From positions 5,121 to 69,120 of the forward strand of contig CAJTJG010000018.1 of assembly GCA_910576785.1 (NCBI GenBank): 64,000 bases of DNA. The letters are read 5' to 3'. The notes under the pieces were generated by a model, which had not been told where the DNA came from, did not search any database, and worked only from the letters and a program-made list of their open reading frames with translations. Source of the DNA: an uncultured Duncaniella sp. (GTDB lineage Bacteria; Bacteroidota; Bacteroidia; Bacteroidales; Muribaculaceae). A program made the translations under genes and the position numbers. Of this stretch, positions 17,224 through 26,937 are shown in pieces (positions within the stretch are counted from its first letter, which is position 1; each line of letters opens with the position of its first letter).

Positions 17224-18759
17224 ATGTACCGTGTAGCCAAAAACGCACTGTTTCTATATGCCCGCACCATCGTCAACACGGTGGTGGGCATATTTACCGT
17301 CCAGATCATGCTCGAGGCTCTGGGCGTGGACGACTACGGCCTTCAGGCTGTGGCCGGCGTAGGCACCGGGCTGTTCACTTTCCTCATACAGGTACTCGGC
17401 ACATCCACATCACGCTTCCTCACCTTCGAGCTCGGGCGCGGTGATGAGAAACGCACCAACGACACCTTCTGCACCACTCTCATCCTCTACATAGGCCTTG
17501 GCATACTGATGGCCATAATAGCCGAGACGGTGGGCATGTGGGTGCTCCACAACAAGTTGCAGGTCCCCGACGGACGCATGCATGCCGCCGAGTTCATAAT
17601 CCACATCTCGGCCATATCCGCGCTTGTTACCCTCCCCCAGACCCCCTACAGCGCCGTGCTCAACGCCCACGAGAAGTTCAACATCACGGCCTCGCTCAGC
17701 CTCTTCGGCACCTTCTACAAACTCGCCATCCTCCTGCTCATCGTCCACTCCGGATTTGACCACCTTATCCTCTACACACTGCTCATGTTCCTCCTCTCGG
17801 TGGCCAACATGATCTTCATCCGCATCTACTGCCGCCGCTATCCGGAGTGCCGCTTCCGCCCCGTATTCTCGCGCACGCTCATGCGCCCCATCCTCCGCTT
17901 CTCCGCCTGGGAACTCCTCGGAGCGATATCTCGCACACTCAAGGCCACGCTCTACCCCATGTTCATCAACATATTCCATGGCGTGCGCCTCAACGTGGCC
18001 ATCGGCATCGGCTCCACCCTATCCGGCGCAGTCACAGGCATGGCATTCACCATCACCTCGGCTTTCAAACCCGTCATCACAAAACTCTTCGCCGCCGACC
18101 GTCTCTCCGACATGAAGGACTCCGTGGTACTCTCCACCCAGCTCTCCATGATCCTCTACGGCATCTTTGCCGCACCGCTTCTGGCCATGCTCGACTATGT
18201 GATGACCCTATGGCTCCACGACGTCCCGCCCCTTGCCCTCGAACTCTGCGCCATACAGCTCGTCATCAATTCCGTCCTCCTGGCCTACCTCATCCCCGCC
18301 GAGGGTCTCAAATCCATGGGGCGCAACAAGGGCACATGTACCATCGAGTTCATACAGATGTCCATATTCTCGGCCATCCTCCTGACCGTGCTCTACCTCG
18401 GCATGGATCCGCTCATAGCCTGCGCCGTCTACGAGGCCGGCACCATCTGCAGCTTCATCCTCTCCATCCTGCTCGTCAGGCGTCACCTCGGGGGCGCGTT
18501 CGTTCGCCGCCTGGTCAACGTGGCCATACTCCGCGTCCTCATAGCCGAGGGTGTCATCTTCCTCATACTCTTCACCATCTCCCATCTCCTCCCCGCCACA
18601 TTCCTCACCCTCGTCCTGGTCTGCACACTCTCCGTCATCCTCTTCGGCGCGGCATCGCTGTTTTGGATCCTCGAGCCTGACCGTCGTGAATCCCTGCGGC
18701 TCCTCATACGCACCCGCCTCCAGTCCATCTTCCCCCGGCCCGTCCGCCTTCCACGCTGA
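17224..18759 (+). CDS. Lipid-linked oligosaccharide flippase (Wzx-like)
   Basis: 511 aa polytopic membrane protein with about 12-14 hydrophobic segments and a basic C-terminus (RTRLQSIFPRPVRLPR). Its N-terminus (KNALFLYARTIVNTVVGIFTVQIMLEALGVDDYGLQAVAGV) is typical of the polysaccharide-transport branch of the MOP superfamily. It should move undecaprenyl-linked repeat units across the inner membrane before polymerisation. It starts 8 bases after wzc and precedes the first glycosyltransferase by 8 bases. Confidence 0.88.
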   Translation: MYRVAKNALFLYARTIVNTVVGIFTVQIMLEALGVDDYGLQAVAGVGTGLFTFLIQVLGTSTSRFLTFELGRGDEKRTNDTFCTTLILYIGLGILMAIIAETVGMWVLHNKLQVPDGRMHAAEFIIHISAISALVTLPQTPYSAVLNAHEKFNITASLSLFGTFYKLAILLLIVHSGFDHLILYTLLMFLLSVANMIFIRIYCRRYPECRFRPVFSRTLMRPILRFSAWELLGAISRTLKATLYPMFINIFHGVRLNVAIGIGSTLSGAVTGMAFTITSAFKPVITKLFAADRLSDMKDSVVLSTQLSMILYGIFAAPLLAMLDYVMTLWLHDVPPLALELCAIQLVINSVLLAYLIPAEGLKSMGRNKGTCTIEFIQMSIFSAILLTVLYLGMDPLIACAVYEAGTICSFILSILLVRRHLGGAFVRRLVNVAILRVLIAEGVIFLILFTISHLLPATFLTLVLVCTLSVILFGAASLFWILEPDRRESLRLLIRTRLQSIFPRPVRLPR

Positions 18760-18767
18760 TCCCTATC

Positions 18768-19967
18768 ATGAAACCACGAGTACTCATAGCCATGCACTAC
18801 CTCGAGATAGGGGGAGCCGAGACCGCCCTCATCGGCATGCTGCGCGCATGGCCGTATGACACCGCCGATGTCGACCTGTTTCTCTACTCCCACCGTGGCG
18901 AACTCATGACCCACATACCGGGCGGCGTCAACCTCCTCCCCGAGATGAAGCCCTATACGCTTATCGAGGCTCCGGCCGCCGGTGTGATACGCTCGGGCCG
19001 ACTCGACATAGCCTTAGCCCGGTGGAAAGCACGGCACGACGCCCGGCGTTTCTTTCACACACACCGTCCGCCCAACCACGATGCCGCCGTAGGCTACATG
19101 GGCCGTTACATCACACCCTTTCTCCCACGCATCAACCCGGGAGTCACATACGATCTGGCCATCTCCTTCCTCGCTCCCCACGATATAGTGCTACGCAAGG
19201 TGCGTGCCCGACGCAAACTCTGCTGGATCCACACCGATTATACCCGCGTGGGCCACAATGCCGCGCTCGAGCACCCCGTATGGGCCGCCTACGACAATAT
19301 CATCTCCATCTCCCCCGACGTAACCCGTTCCTTCCTGAAAGTACACCCCGGACTTGACGCCAGGATAGTGGAGATCGCCAATATGCTCGACCCCGTTCTG
19401 ATACGCTCGCGTGCCGAAGCCTTCACACCTGCGGAGTTCGCCACGGGATTCAACATACTGTCAGTTGGCCGGTTCACCGATGCCAAGAATTTCGAAAGCA
19501 TACCTTCCATAATGAAGCGCATGCTCGAGGACTCGCCGCGCAAGGATCTCCACTGGCACATCATCGGCTACGGCGGCGGGGAGCATCTCATTCGCGAAGC
19601 CATAATACGCGAGGGGATGGAGCGCCATGTACATATCATCGGTAAGCGCGACAACCCCTACCCCTACATAAAGCACTGCGACCTCTACGTCCAGCCATCG
19701 CGCTTCGAGGGGCGCTCCGTCACCGTCCGCGAGGCACAGATGCTCGGCCGCCCGGTGGTCATCACCGACTACCCCACAGCCCACTCCCAGCTCTCCGATG
19801 GTGTGGACGGACTCATAGCGCCACTCGACACTCCGCGGCTGGCATCATCACTGGTTGCGGCCGTCAACTCGCCCTCCACACTCGGGAGCCTTGCAGCCGA
19901 ATGCGCCGCACGCGACTATTCCGACTCCTCCGAGATCAACAAGATAATTTCACTCATCCCCTCATGA
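18768..19967 (+). CDS. Glycosyltransferase family 4
   Basis: 399 aa GT-B fold enzyme. The N-terminal domain starts MKPRVLIAMHYLEIGGAETALIGML, the usual acceptor-side motif, and the C-terminal domain has FNILSVGRFTDAKNFESIPSIM, HIIGYGGGEHLIREAI and PSRFEGRSVTVREAQMLGRPVV, the E-x7-E nucleotide-sugar site. It adds one sugar to the lipid-linked repeat unit; donor and linkage are unknown. Its stop overlaps the start of the next gene by 4 bp (ATGA). Confidence 0.9.
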   Translation: MKPRVLIAMHYLEIGGAETALIGMLRAWPYDTADVDLFLYSHRGELMTHIPGGVNLLPEMKPYTLIEAPAAGVIRSGRLDIALARWKARHDARRFFHTHRPPNHDAAVGYMGRYITPFLPRINPGVTYDLAISFLAPHDIVLRKVRARRKLCWIHTDYTRVGHNAALEHPVWAAYDNIISISPDVTRSFLKVHPGLDARIVEIANMLDPVLIRSRAEAFTPAEFATGFNILSVGRFTDAKNFESIPSIMKRMLEDSPRKDLHWHIIGYGGGEHLIREAIIREGMERHVHIIGKRDNPYPYIKHCDLYVQPSRFEGRSVTVREAQMLGRPVVITDYPTAHSQLSDGVDGLIAPLDTPRLASSLVAAVNSPSTLGSLAAECAARDYSDSSEINKIISLIPS

Positions 19968-20659
19968 ATATCCCCAAGACAATACACTACTGCTGGTTCG
20001 GAGGCAAGCCGCTCCCGGCGAGTGCCCGCAAGTGCATCGATTCATGGCGCCGGCACTTCCCCGGATGGGAGATCAGGCGATGGGATGAGTCGGATTTCGA
20101 CATCAACGCTATACCCTTCACCCGCGATGCCGCCGCCATGGGCAAATGGGCGTTCGTGAGCGACTATGCCCGTTTCGCCATACTCCATACCCACGGCGGC
20201 ATATACTTCGATACCGATGTCGAGGTCATAGCACCATTCGATGATATTCTGGCCCGCGGACCCTGGATGGGGTGGGAGAAGGAGCGCAACGTCATCGGCG
20301 TGGCATCCGGCCTCGGCATGGGAGCCTGTTCAGGCATGCCCGTCTACCGCGAGATCCTCGACCACTACGCCACCCTCCCCTTCGCCGACACCAAGGGCAA
20401 CATCCTCCCCGGCACCGTGGTCAAACATGTCACCGACATACTGCTGCGTCACGGCCTTATCCTTGAGGACACGCTCCAGACCGTGGCCAGCATCACGATA
20501 TACCCCGACGAATACTTCAACCCCCTTGATGATTACACCGGACGGCTCCACCTCACACCCCTCACCCACAGCATACACTGGTATGCCAAGACATGGGTGG
20601 GACAATCGCCGCTGCGCATCCTTGCCGCCCGTATCTACCACCGATTATTCAAAGATTGA
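19964..20659 (+). CDS. Capsular glycosyltransferase, GT32/DXD-type
   Basis: 231 aa from the ATG at 19964, which overlaps the previous stop by 4 bp. It begins MNIPKTIHYCWFGGKPLP and carries WEIRRWDESDFD, DYARFAILHTHGGIYFDTDVEVI (DxD sugar-nucleotide site, about 85-90), typical of the GT32 family of mannosyl- or galactosyl-type capsular transferases. The product is probably peripheral at the inner membrane. Its TGA overlaps the next ATG. Confidence 0.9.
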   Translation: MNIPKTIHYCWFGGKPLPASARKCIDSWRRHFPGWEIRRWDESDFDINAIPFTRDAAAMGKWAFVSDYARFAILHTHGGIYFDTDVEVIAPFDDILARGPWMGWEKERNVIGVASGLGMGACSGMPVYREILDHYATLPFADTKGNILPGTVVKHVTDILLRHGLILEDTLQTVASITIYPDEYFNPLDDYTGRLHLTPLTHSIHWYAKTWVGQSPLRILAARIYHRLFKD

Positions 20660-21777
20660 TGTTCCCTCATGTAAGTAACGCCAACTACCTCACGCTGATA
20701 GGCATACTGGTCTTTCTCATGGCCGGTATGCTCATGCTGTCGCGTGGCGACTCGCTCCTCGACAAGCGCCGTTCGCTCGGTATAATATCCATACTCCTCG
20801 GACTCTACGTGGCCTTCTGGTTCGGATCGCGCGACGAGCATGGCTACGGCGACACCATATTCTACGTCATAAACTACAATGCCATAGACATCTCCGCGTC
20901 ACTCTCCGCCCAGACCGTGGACATCGGCTCGGAATGGTTCTTCTTCGTGATTGGCTACATATGCCGTCTGTCCGGCATGGACTATCACGGCTATCTCACT
21001 GTCATAGCCCTCGTCTATGCCATGACCGCCGTATTCGCGGCCATAAGGTTCGATCCCTCGCGCCCATACCTCTGCACCCTCTTCATATTCTCCTCGCTGA
21101 TGTTTCTCGGCTTCGGCCTCAACGGACTGCGCAACGGCATGGCGTGCCACATGATCCTGCTGGCCATGGCCTTCCTGCTCGACGACCGCCGCATCACCGC
21201 CGCCATAATAGCATTCCTCGCGCTCGGCATACACCGCTCCACCATCCTGCCAATATCCGGTATCATCGCGGCCATGACCGTGCTGCGCGACCGTCCCCGC
21301 ATAGCCCTCGGCATATGGTGCGCGGCCATCCCCTTATCACTCCTGTTCGGCGAAGCTATCACAAACATCATCATGAGCCTCGGCTACGATGAGCGCATGA
21401 CCGTATATGCCGGTGGAGAGCTGGAAGGACAGGACGAATTCTCCTCCACAGGTTTCCGATGGGACTTCCTGCTCTACAGCGCACTCCCCATAGGGTTCTA
21501 TTTCTATGTCAACATTGTCAAGGGTCTGCGCGACGGATGGTACAACGTCATCGCCATCACCTACATGCTCGCCAACGCATTCTGGATCATAGTGATCCGC
21601 GCCGAGTTCTCCAACCGCTTCGCCTACCTGTCATGGTTCATATACCCTCTCATGTTCGCCTATCCCCTGGCCAACATGAAGATATGGAAAAACCAGAGCA
21701 CCATGGCCGCCATCTGCCTCATAAGCTACTACGGCATCACATGGGGTCTCTACAAATTCGTATGGAACTATATCTGA
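20659..21777 (+). CDS. EpsG-family polysaccharide polymerase (Wzy-like)
   Basis: 372 aa membrane protein with about 10-11 hydrophobic segments. The region FGSRDEHGYGDTIFYVINYNAI (about 55-76) followed by SEWFFFVIGYICRLSGMDYHGYL and NGLRNGMACHMILLAMAFL is characteristic of EpsG/Wzy-type proteins that join lipid-linked repeat units. The start at 20659 overlaps the preceding TGA; a longer frame from 20593 lies wholly inside the previous gene. It is the only polymerase candidate in the operon. Confidence 0.82.
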   Translation: MFPHVSNANYLTLIGILVFLMAGMLMLSRGDSLLDKRRSLGIISILLGLYVAFWFGSRDEHGYGDTIFYVINYNAIDISASLSAQTVDIGSEWFFFVIGYICRLSGMDYHGYLTVIALVYAMTAVFAAIRFDPSRPYLCTLFIFSSLMFLGFGLNGLRNGMACHMILLAMAFLLDDRRITAAIIAFLALGIHRSTILPISGIIAAMTVLRDRPRIALGIWCAAIPLSLLFGEAITNIIMSLGYDERMTVYAGGELEGQDEFSSTGFRWDFLLYSALPIGFYFYVNIVKGLRDGWYNVIAITYMLANAFWIIVIRAEFSNRFAYLSWFIYPLMFAYPLANMKIWKNQSTMAAICLISYYGITWGLYKFVWNYI

Positions 21778-21778
21778 G

Positions 21779-22684
21779 ATGAACACATACCCGCTTACCG
21801 TATTCACCCCCACCTACAACCGCGCCCATCTACTGCGCCGGCTCTATGAGAGCCTCGTCACACAGACCTGCCGCGACTTCGAGTGGCTGGTCATCGACGA
21901 CGGATCCACTGACTTCACCCGCTCGCTCGTGGAGAGTTTCATGCGCGAGGGGCGCATCCCCATCCGCTACATCCACAAGGAGAACGGCGGCCTATACACA
22001 GGCTACAATACCGCCTATGCCAACATCACCTCCGAGCTGTGCGTATGCATCGACTCCGACGACTTCATGCCGGCCGATGCCGTGGAGATAATACTCGACA
22101 CATGGCGCACACGCGGATCCGACAGATATGCCGGCATACTCGGCCTCGACTGCGACATCAACACCATGGAGCCAATCGGAGGTCCTCTGCCCGAGAGTAT
22201 GACCGAGTGCTGGTTTCCCGATCTCAACATACGCCGCATTCACCGCGGCGACACAAAGCAGGTGATGCGCACAGAACTGATGCGTGCCGTGGCCCCGCAG
22301 ACGGGTTTTGAAGGGGAGAAGAACTTCAATCCCGTCTACATGCTCCTTCAGGTCACTGACCGGCTCCCCATGCTCGTGGTCCACGAATGCCTCTGCATAG
22401 TCGACTATCAGACCGGTGCCGACAGCATGTCAGCCTCCATATTCAGGCAATATCTCGACTCCCCCCGCAGTTTCGCCAAGCTGCGCATCCTCGAGATGAC
22501 ACTGTCGCGCTCCACCCCGCTCAACAATCTCCGCTGCGCCATCCACTATGTCTCCTCCTCCATCATAGCCGGAAACAGAGGCTGGCTCAAGGCCTCACCC
22601 CGGCCGTTCCTCACCCTCCTGGCCTATCCCGCCGGGTGGCTCCTGACACGTTATATCCGCAGACGTGCACGTCAGCTGTCATGA
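21779..22684 (+). CDS. Glycosyltransferase family 2
   Basis: 301 aa GT-A enzyme. It starts LTVFTPTYNRAHLLRRLYESLVTQTCRDFEWLVIDDGSTD, the canonical GT2 nucleotide site, and has CVCIDSDDFMPADAVE (DxD-like, about 85-90). The extended middle section (GPLPESMTECWFPDLNIRRIHRGDTKQVMRTELMRAV, and FEGEKNFNPVYMLLQ) resembles the subfamily found in many Bacteroidales capsule loci. It follows the polymerase by a single base and overlaps the next gene by 4 bp. Confidence 0.9.
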   Translation: MNTYPLTVFTPTYNRAHLLRRLYESLVTQTCRDFEWLVIDDGSTDFTRSLVESFMREGRIPIRYIHKENGGLYTGYNTAYANITSELCVCIDSDDFMPADAVEIILDTWRTRGSDRYAGILGLDCDINTMEPIGGPLPESMTECWFPDLNIRRIHRGDTKQVMRTELMRAVAPQTGFEGEKNFNPVYMLLQVTDRLPMLVVHECLCIVDYQTGADSMSASIFRQYLDSPRSFAKLRILEMTLSRSTPLNNLRCAIHYVSSSIIAGNRGWLKASPRPFLTLLAYPAGWLLTRYIRRRARQLS

Positions 22685-23760
22685 GAGTTCTTCAGGTCAT
22701 ATCATCATTGCGCATGGGGGGAGCCGAACGGCTCGCCCTCGAGCTGACCGCCCGCATGCGTGGGGCCGGGCTGGAGGCGGAGCTTGCCATATTCGACGGC
22801 ACTCCATCACCACTGCTCGATGAGGCCCGCTCACGCGGCATACACCCCGTGGTGCTCGGCATGGGCATGAGGGACATCTACTCCCCCGCGCGCATAAAGG
22901 ACCTGAGAAAACTGACCGCCGGAAAACCTCATTTCGACATAGTCCACACCCACAACACCGCCCCCCAGCTCTTCGGTGCATTGGCATGCGGACGCCGCGG
23001 ACCGGCATTGGTGACTACCGAGCACAACACCACCAACCGCCGGCGCGGATCCATGTGGGGACAGCTCTTCGACCGGGCGCTATATGCCCGCTACAGCGCC
23101 ATAGCATGCTGCTCGCAGCGCGTGCACGACGAATTTGTAAAAGCTCTCGGTCCGTCACCGCGGCTGCTTACCGTGACAAACGGCATCGACCTCACCCCCT
23201 ATCTCTCCCTGCCCCCCGCGCCACATACCGGTGATGACGGCAAAGTGATACTCATGGTCTCGGCTTTCCGTGAACAGAAAGACCATCTCACAGCCCTGAG
23301 GGCACTCTCGCTCCTCCCCGACGGATTCACCATGATATTTGCCGGCGACGGCGCCCTGCGCGGGACCACCGAGGAGGCCTGCCGATCCATGGGTCTCGCC
23401 GGGCGCGTCACATTCACAGGCAACGTCGCCGACATTCCCGCGCTCTATGCCCGCGCCGACATATCGCTCCTCTCCACCCGCTACGAGGGTCTCTCCCTCG
23501 CCTGCGTGGAGGCCATGGCATCCGGACGTCCGCTCGTGGCCACCGGTGTGCCGGGGGTGGAGGATATCGTAACCGGTGGCGCCGGAATCACCGTCAGGCC
23601 AAACGACCCCGCCGGCATGGCACGCGCCATCATCTCGCTGGCCACCGATCCCGACCTCGCCGCCGGCACCGCCTGCAAAGGTCGCGACACCGCGATGCAA
23701 TACGACATAAAAAACACCGTTAACAATTATATAAACCTATACAAAAACATCCTTGCATGA
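22681..23760 (+). CDS. Glycosyltransferase family 4
   Basis: 359 aa from the ATG at 22681 (MRVLQVISSLRMGGAERLALEL); a longer frame from 22387 lies inside the previous gene. C-terminal half shows VILMVSAFREQKDHLTALRALSLL, FAGDGALRGTTEEACRSMGLAGRVTFTGNV and STRYEGLSLACVEAMASGRPLVATGVPGVEDIV, a clear GT4 donor site. It is linked by 4-bp overlaps to genes on both sides, so it belongs to the operon core. Confidence 0.92.
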   Translation: MRVLQVISSLRMGGAERLALELTARMRGAGLEAELAIFDGTPSPLLDEARSRGIHPVVLGMGMRDIYSPARIKDLRKLTAGKPHFDIVHTHNTAPQLFGALACGRRGPALVTTEHNTTNRRRGSMWGQLFDRALYARYSAIACCSQRVHDEFVKALGPSPRLLTVTNGIDLTPYLSLPPAPHTGDDGKVILMVSAFREQKDHLTALRALSLLPDGFTMIFAGDGALRGTTEEACRSMGLAGRVTFTGNVADIPALYARADISLLSTRYEGLSLACVEAMASGRPLVATGVPGVEDIVTGGAGITVRPNDPAGMARAIISLATDPDLAAGTACKGRDTAMQYDIKNTVNNYINLYKNILA

Positions 23761-24692
23761 AAACATTCTACTCTCTGCTCCTGCTTCTCCTCACTCTTGT
23801 CCCGGCATTAGGATCATCAGCTCAGGACAAACCCCGGTGGGCCATCAAAGGCGTCAGTGACATCAACGGCAAACGCTCGAACGACTCTTACCGTTTCGTG
23901 AAATTCGAGACCTTCGGCGGCGACCTCTCGCAATTGCGCAGCGAGGGGACCCTTCCTCTGGTCGAGTATATAGCATCGACCAACGGTCTTGACGCCGACC
24001 GTGCAAAGGTTGAGTTGGTCACACCCGCGTCCGACATCCACACCCCTGCCCCCAACGACTCCGAAGGTTCCGCAGCCACCGCACGCGACTACCGCATAGT
24101 TTTTGCCGGATCGCCCGACCATGTGTTCCACGCACGTCTTATCGATGAGTACTCCAGTTTCGACGAAAATGTGGACATGACCTACGACTATACCCTCTAT
24201 CAGCTCTACGCCGTTTCCACCGCCGAAGGTCAGACACCCGTCTACGATGACTGCTCCTTCACCCGCAGCTACAACGGCGGCGCCCTCGCCCTTTCGCTCG
24301 TGCCCGGTCTGGGACAATGGTACAAGGGCCAAAAGACCAAATCATACTGCATATGGGGCGGTGAGGTTCTCTTCATCGGCGCCGCAATACTCTGCGATGC
24401 CCGCAGCAGACACTTCCTCGACCTGCGCAACGAGGCATTCAACGACGGCAACACCATCTCGGAGTCAAGCTACCAGAGCAAGCATCACTCCTGGCGTGCG
24501 TTCCGCAACATCGCCATTGCCGGTGCCGTGGGTGTCTACATCTACAACCTCGCCGACGCACTCTTCTCCAAAGGCCCCCGTCAGGTGGTGGTAAGCCGCC
24601 CCTCGGGCGTGTCGCTGGCCATGCAGCCCACCGTAGTCTACGATCCCTCCACCACCGTCTCCCCCGCCATCGGGCTCACACTCACATTCTAA
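23757..24692 (+). CDS. DUF5683-like exported protein in the polysaccharide operon
   Basis: 311 aa with a cleavable signal (MKTFYSLLLLLLTLVPALGSSAQ). The C-terminal half holds the ALSLVPGLGQWYKGQKTKSYCIWGGEVLFIGAAI segment (about 180-215) followed by a second hydrophobic stretch (IAIAGAVGVYIYNLADALF), which is the DUF5683 pattern of paired membrane helices. The function of DUF5683 is not known. It sits between two glycosyltransferases with a 4-bp overlap upstream, so it may aid assembly or envelope attachment of the polymer. Confidence 0.75.
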   Translation: MKTFYSLLLLLLTLVPALGSSAQDKPRWAIKGVSDINGKRSNDSYRFVKFETFGGDLSQLRSEGTLPLVEYIASTNGLDADRAKVELVTPASDIHTPAPNDSEGSAATARDYRIVFAGSPDHVFHARLIDEYSSFDENVDMTYDYTLYQLYAVSTAEGQTPVYDDCSFTRSYNGGALALSLVPGLGQWYKGQKTKSYCIWGGEVLFIGAAILCDARSRHFLDLRNEAFNDGNTISESSYQSKHHSWRAFRNIAIAGAVGVYIYNLADALFSKGPRQVVVSRPSGVSLAMQPTVVYDPSTTVSPAIGLTLTF

Positions 24693-24700
24693 GCTGAGTT

Positions 24701-25843
24701 TTGAAGATCATCCGCGCCACCACCATTCCCCTCTCGCTCACCACATTCTGCGGCGGCCTGCTGACAGAACTGCGTGAGGAGGATGGCTATGACGTGGTGG
24801 CACTCTCGTCGCCCGGGCCCGAACTCGATGCCTTGGGCCGCAATGAAGGCGTGCGGACCATCGGGGTCAAAATGAGGCGCGACATAGCTCCGCTGGCCGA
24901 TCTGCGCGCACTCCTGCGCCTGGTCCGCGTGCTGCGCCGTGAGAAGCCCGACCTGATCCACACCATGACCCCCAAGGCCGGCCTCCTCGGCATGATGGCC
25001 GCGAGTATAGCCGGTGTGCCGGTGCGTCTGCACACATTCACCGGACTCCTGTTCCCCACCGCCACCGGACTGCGCCGCCATCTGCTCAAATTCACCGACC
25101 GCCTCACCTGCCTCGCCGCCACCCACATCAACCCCGAGGGGCAAGGCGTGGCCGCCGACCTGCGCGAGGCACGCATCACCAAAAAACCACTGCGCGTGCT
25201 CGCCAACGGCAACGTGCGCGGTGTCGACCCCGACCATTGGTCTCCTACCCCCGGCATCATCGCTGCCGGAGCCGACATACGCCGGCATCTCGGCATCCCC
25301 GCCGATGCATTCGTGTTCATATTCATCGGACGATTCGTAGGCGACAAAGGGCTCCGCGAGCTCCTCACGGTCTTCCCCAATCTTCCTTCGTCCGCCCACC
25401 TTGTGCTCGTAGGTGCCACCGATGGAAGCCGTGACGATATCCCGGCCGGGATGCTTGCCGGCAACGGACGCATACACCTGTCCGGCGGATGGGTGGATGA
25501 CGTCAGACCCTGGCTCGCCATGGCTGACACCCTTGTCTTCCCCTCCTACCGCGAGGGCTTCCCCAACGTGGTGCTCGAAGCCGGTGCCATGTCCATACCC
25601 TCGATAGTGACGGATATCAACGGCTCGCGCGAGATCATCACCTCCGGACAGAACGGCCTCGTGATACCCCCGCGCACCACAGCGCCGCTGCTCGAGGCCA
25701 TGACCGCCATGCTCTCCCTCCCCACCGCCGACCGCCGGGCCATGGGCGCCGCCGCCAGAGCCGATGTCCTCGCCCGATTCACCACAACCACCATCCGCTC
25801 CGCCCTCCGCGCCTTCTACCGCGAAATCCTCCCCAACTCATGA
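24701..25843 (+). CDS. Glycosyltransferase family 4 (capsular type)
   Basis: 380 aa, apparently starting with TTG at 24701; the N-terminus MKIIRATTIPLSLTTFCGGLLTEL matches the normal start of this subfamily, and no better ATG is nearby. HTMTPKAGLLGMMAASIAGVPVRLHTFTGLLF (about 87-118) and FIFIGRFVGDKGLRELL plus PSYREGFPNVVLEAGAMSIPSIVTDINGSREII are typical of galactosyl- or fucosaminyl-type GT4 enzymes of capsule clusters. It lies 8 bases after the DUF5683 gene and overlaps the next gene by 4 bp. Confidence 0.9.
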   Translation: MKIIRATTIPLSLTTFCGGLLTELREEDGYDVVALSSPGPELDALGRNEGVRTIGVKMRRDIAPLADLRALLRLVRVLRREKPDLIHTMTPKAGLLGMMAASIAGVPVRLHTFTGLLFPTATGLRRHLLKFTDRLTCLAATHINPEGQGVAADLREARITKKPLRVLANGNVRGVDPDHWSPTPGIIAAGADIRRHLGIPADAFVFIFIGRFVGDKGLRELLTVFPNLPSSAHLVLVGATDGSRDDIPAGMLAGNGRIHLSGGWVDDVRPWLAMADTLVFPSYREGFPNVVLEAGAMSIPSIVTDINGSREIITSGQNGLVIPPRTTAPLLEAMTAMLSLPTADRRAMGAAARADVLARFTTTTIRSALRAFYREILPNS

Positions 25844-26937
25844 TCTCCGTCATAGCCAACTTCTACAACTCTGCGCCATTCATACCGCGGCTCATGGAGA
25901 GCATGTTCGCACAGACCTGCTCCGACTGGGAGCTGATCTGCGTTGATGATTGCTCACCCTCGCCCGACGATCTGCGGCTACTGCGCCGCTACGAGGCTGA
26001 TCCGCGGGCACGGGGGAGAATACGCGTGGTGCACCTTGACAGCAACGTCGGCATATCGCAGGCCAAACACATAGGCATATCCCACGCACACGGCAAGTGG
26101 ATCTCATTCATCGACGGCGATGACCGGCTGCGTCCGCGAGCACTCGAGAGCCTCGTCACCCCCGCCGAGGAGCACGACCTCGACATGGTGATAGGCAACT
26201 GCCGAAGGGTATACGAGATACCCGGTCTGCATCTGCCATTCCGCTCAGTGCCGCTCCGCTCACGCGCTCCATACGGCAAGGTGATAGAGAGAGATAAGAT
26301 CCACGACAATTACCTGCGGGCATTCTTCGGCGACAACTTCCTCAGCTCCTATGCCTACTGGGGCAAGCTCTACCGCGCCGACACGCTGCGCCGATCGGCC
26401 TACGTGGTGCCCTCAGTGACGCTCTACGAGGATATATTTTTCGTGATGCACGCCATGCTCGTGTCATCGCGCATCATGTTCGTGCCCTACGAGGGATATA
26501 TGTGGCGATGGGGCGGCCTGTCGTCAGGATCGTCGCTCAAAGAGCGTTCCTCCGTCACCGACTTCGGCCCCCTGACGGTGGCCCGCCACTTCAACGACTT
26601 CTATGCCTCGCGCATAGCCATCATGGAGCGCCACTCCATCCCCGGCGTCCGGCCGCTGCTGCTCGGCGAGCTGCGCGACGTGCTCTGGAGCGCCTTCACA
26701 CAATGCGCCCGCCACACCCCCGGCTCGCCCGGAGCCATCGAAATGGAGGGTGCCATAAGTGACATCATCTCGCTCCCGGCCTACCGCGACCTCTCGCTCC
26801 TGCCCCCCGGGAGAATAGATGCCGACCCCTTCCTACGTGCCGTCACCGGCGGTGACACCGCTACCATCTACTCCCTGGCATACAAAGGCTACCGGCGGGC
26901 ACTGCCAAAACGCATCATCAAGCGCCTCTTGTCATGA
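25840..26937 (+). CDS. Glycosyltransferase family 2
   Basis: 365 aa GT-A enzyme with ISVIANFYNSAPFIPRLMESMFAQTCSDWELICVDDCSPS at the N-terminus, ARGRIRVVHLDSNVGISQAKHIGISHAHGKWISFIDGDDRL (DxD at about 92-94) and a longer C-terminal part including ILYEDIFFVMHAML-type acceptor-side residues (VTLYEDIFFVMHAML). It adds a sugar to the repeat unit; the donor is unknown. Overlaps of 4 bp with both neighbours. Confidence 0.9.
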   Translation: MISVIANFYNSAPFIPRLMESMFAQTCSDWELICVDDCSPSPDDLRLLRRYEADPRARGRIRVVHLDSNVGISQAKHIGISHAHGKWISFIDGDDRLRPRALESLVTPAEEHDLDMVIGNCRRVYEIPGLHLPFRSVPLRSRAPYGKVIERDKIHDNYLRAFFGDNFLSSYAYWGKLYRADTLRRSAYVVPSVTLYEDIFFVMHAMLVSSRIMFVPYEGYMWRWGGLSSGSSLKERSSVTDFGPLTVARHFNDFYASRIAIMERHSIPGVRPLLLGELRDVLWSAFTQCARHTPGSPGAIEMEGAISDIISLPAYRDLSLLPPGRIDADPFLRAVTGGDTATIYSLAYKGYRRALPKRIIKRLLS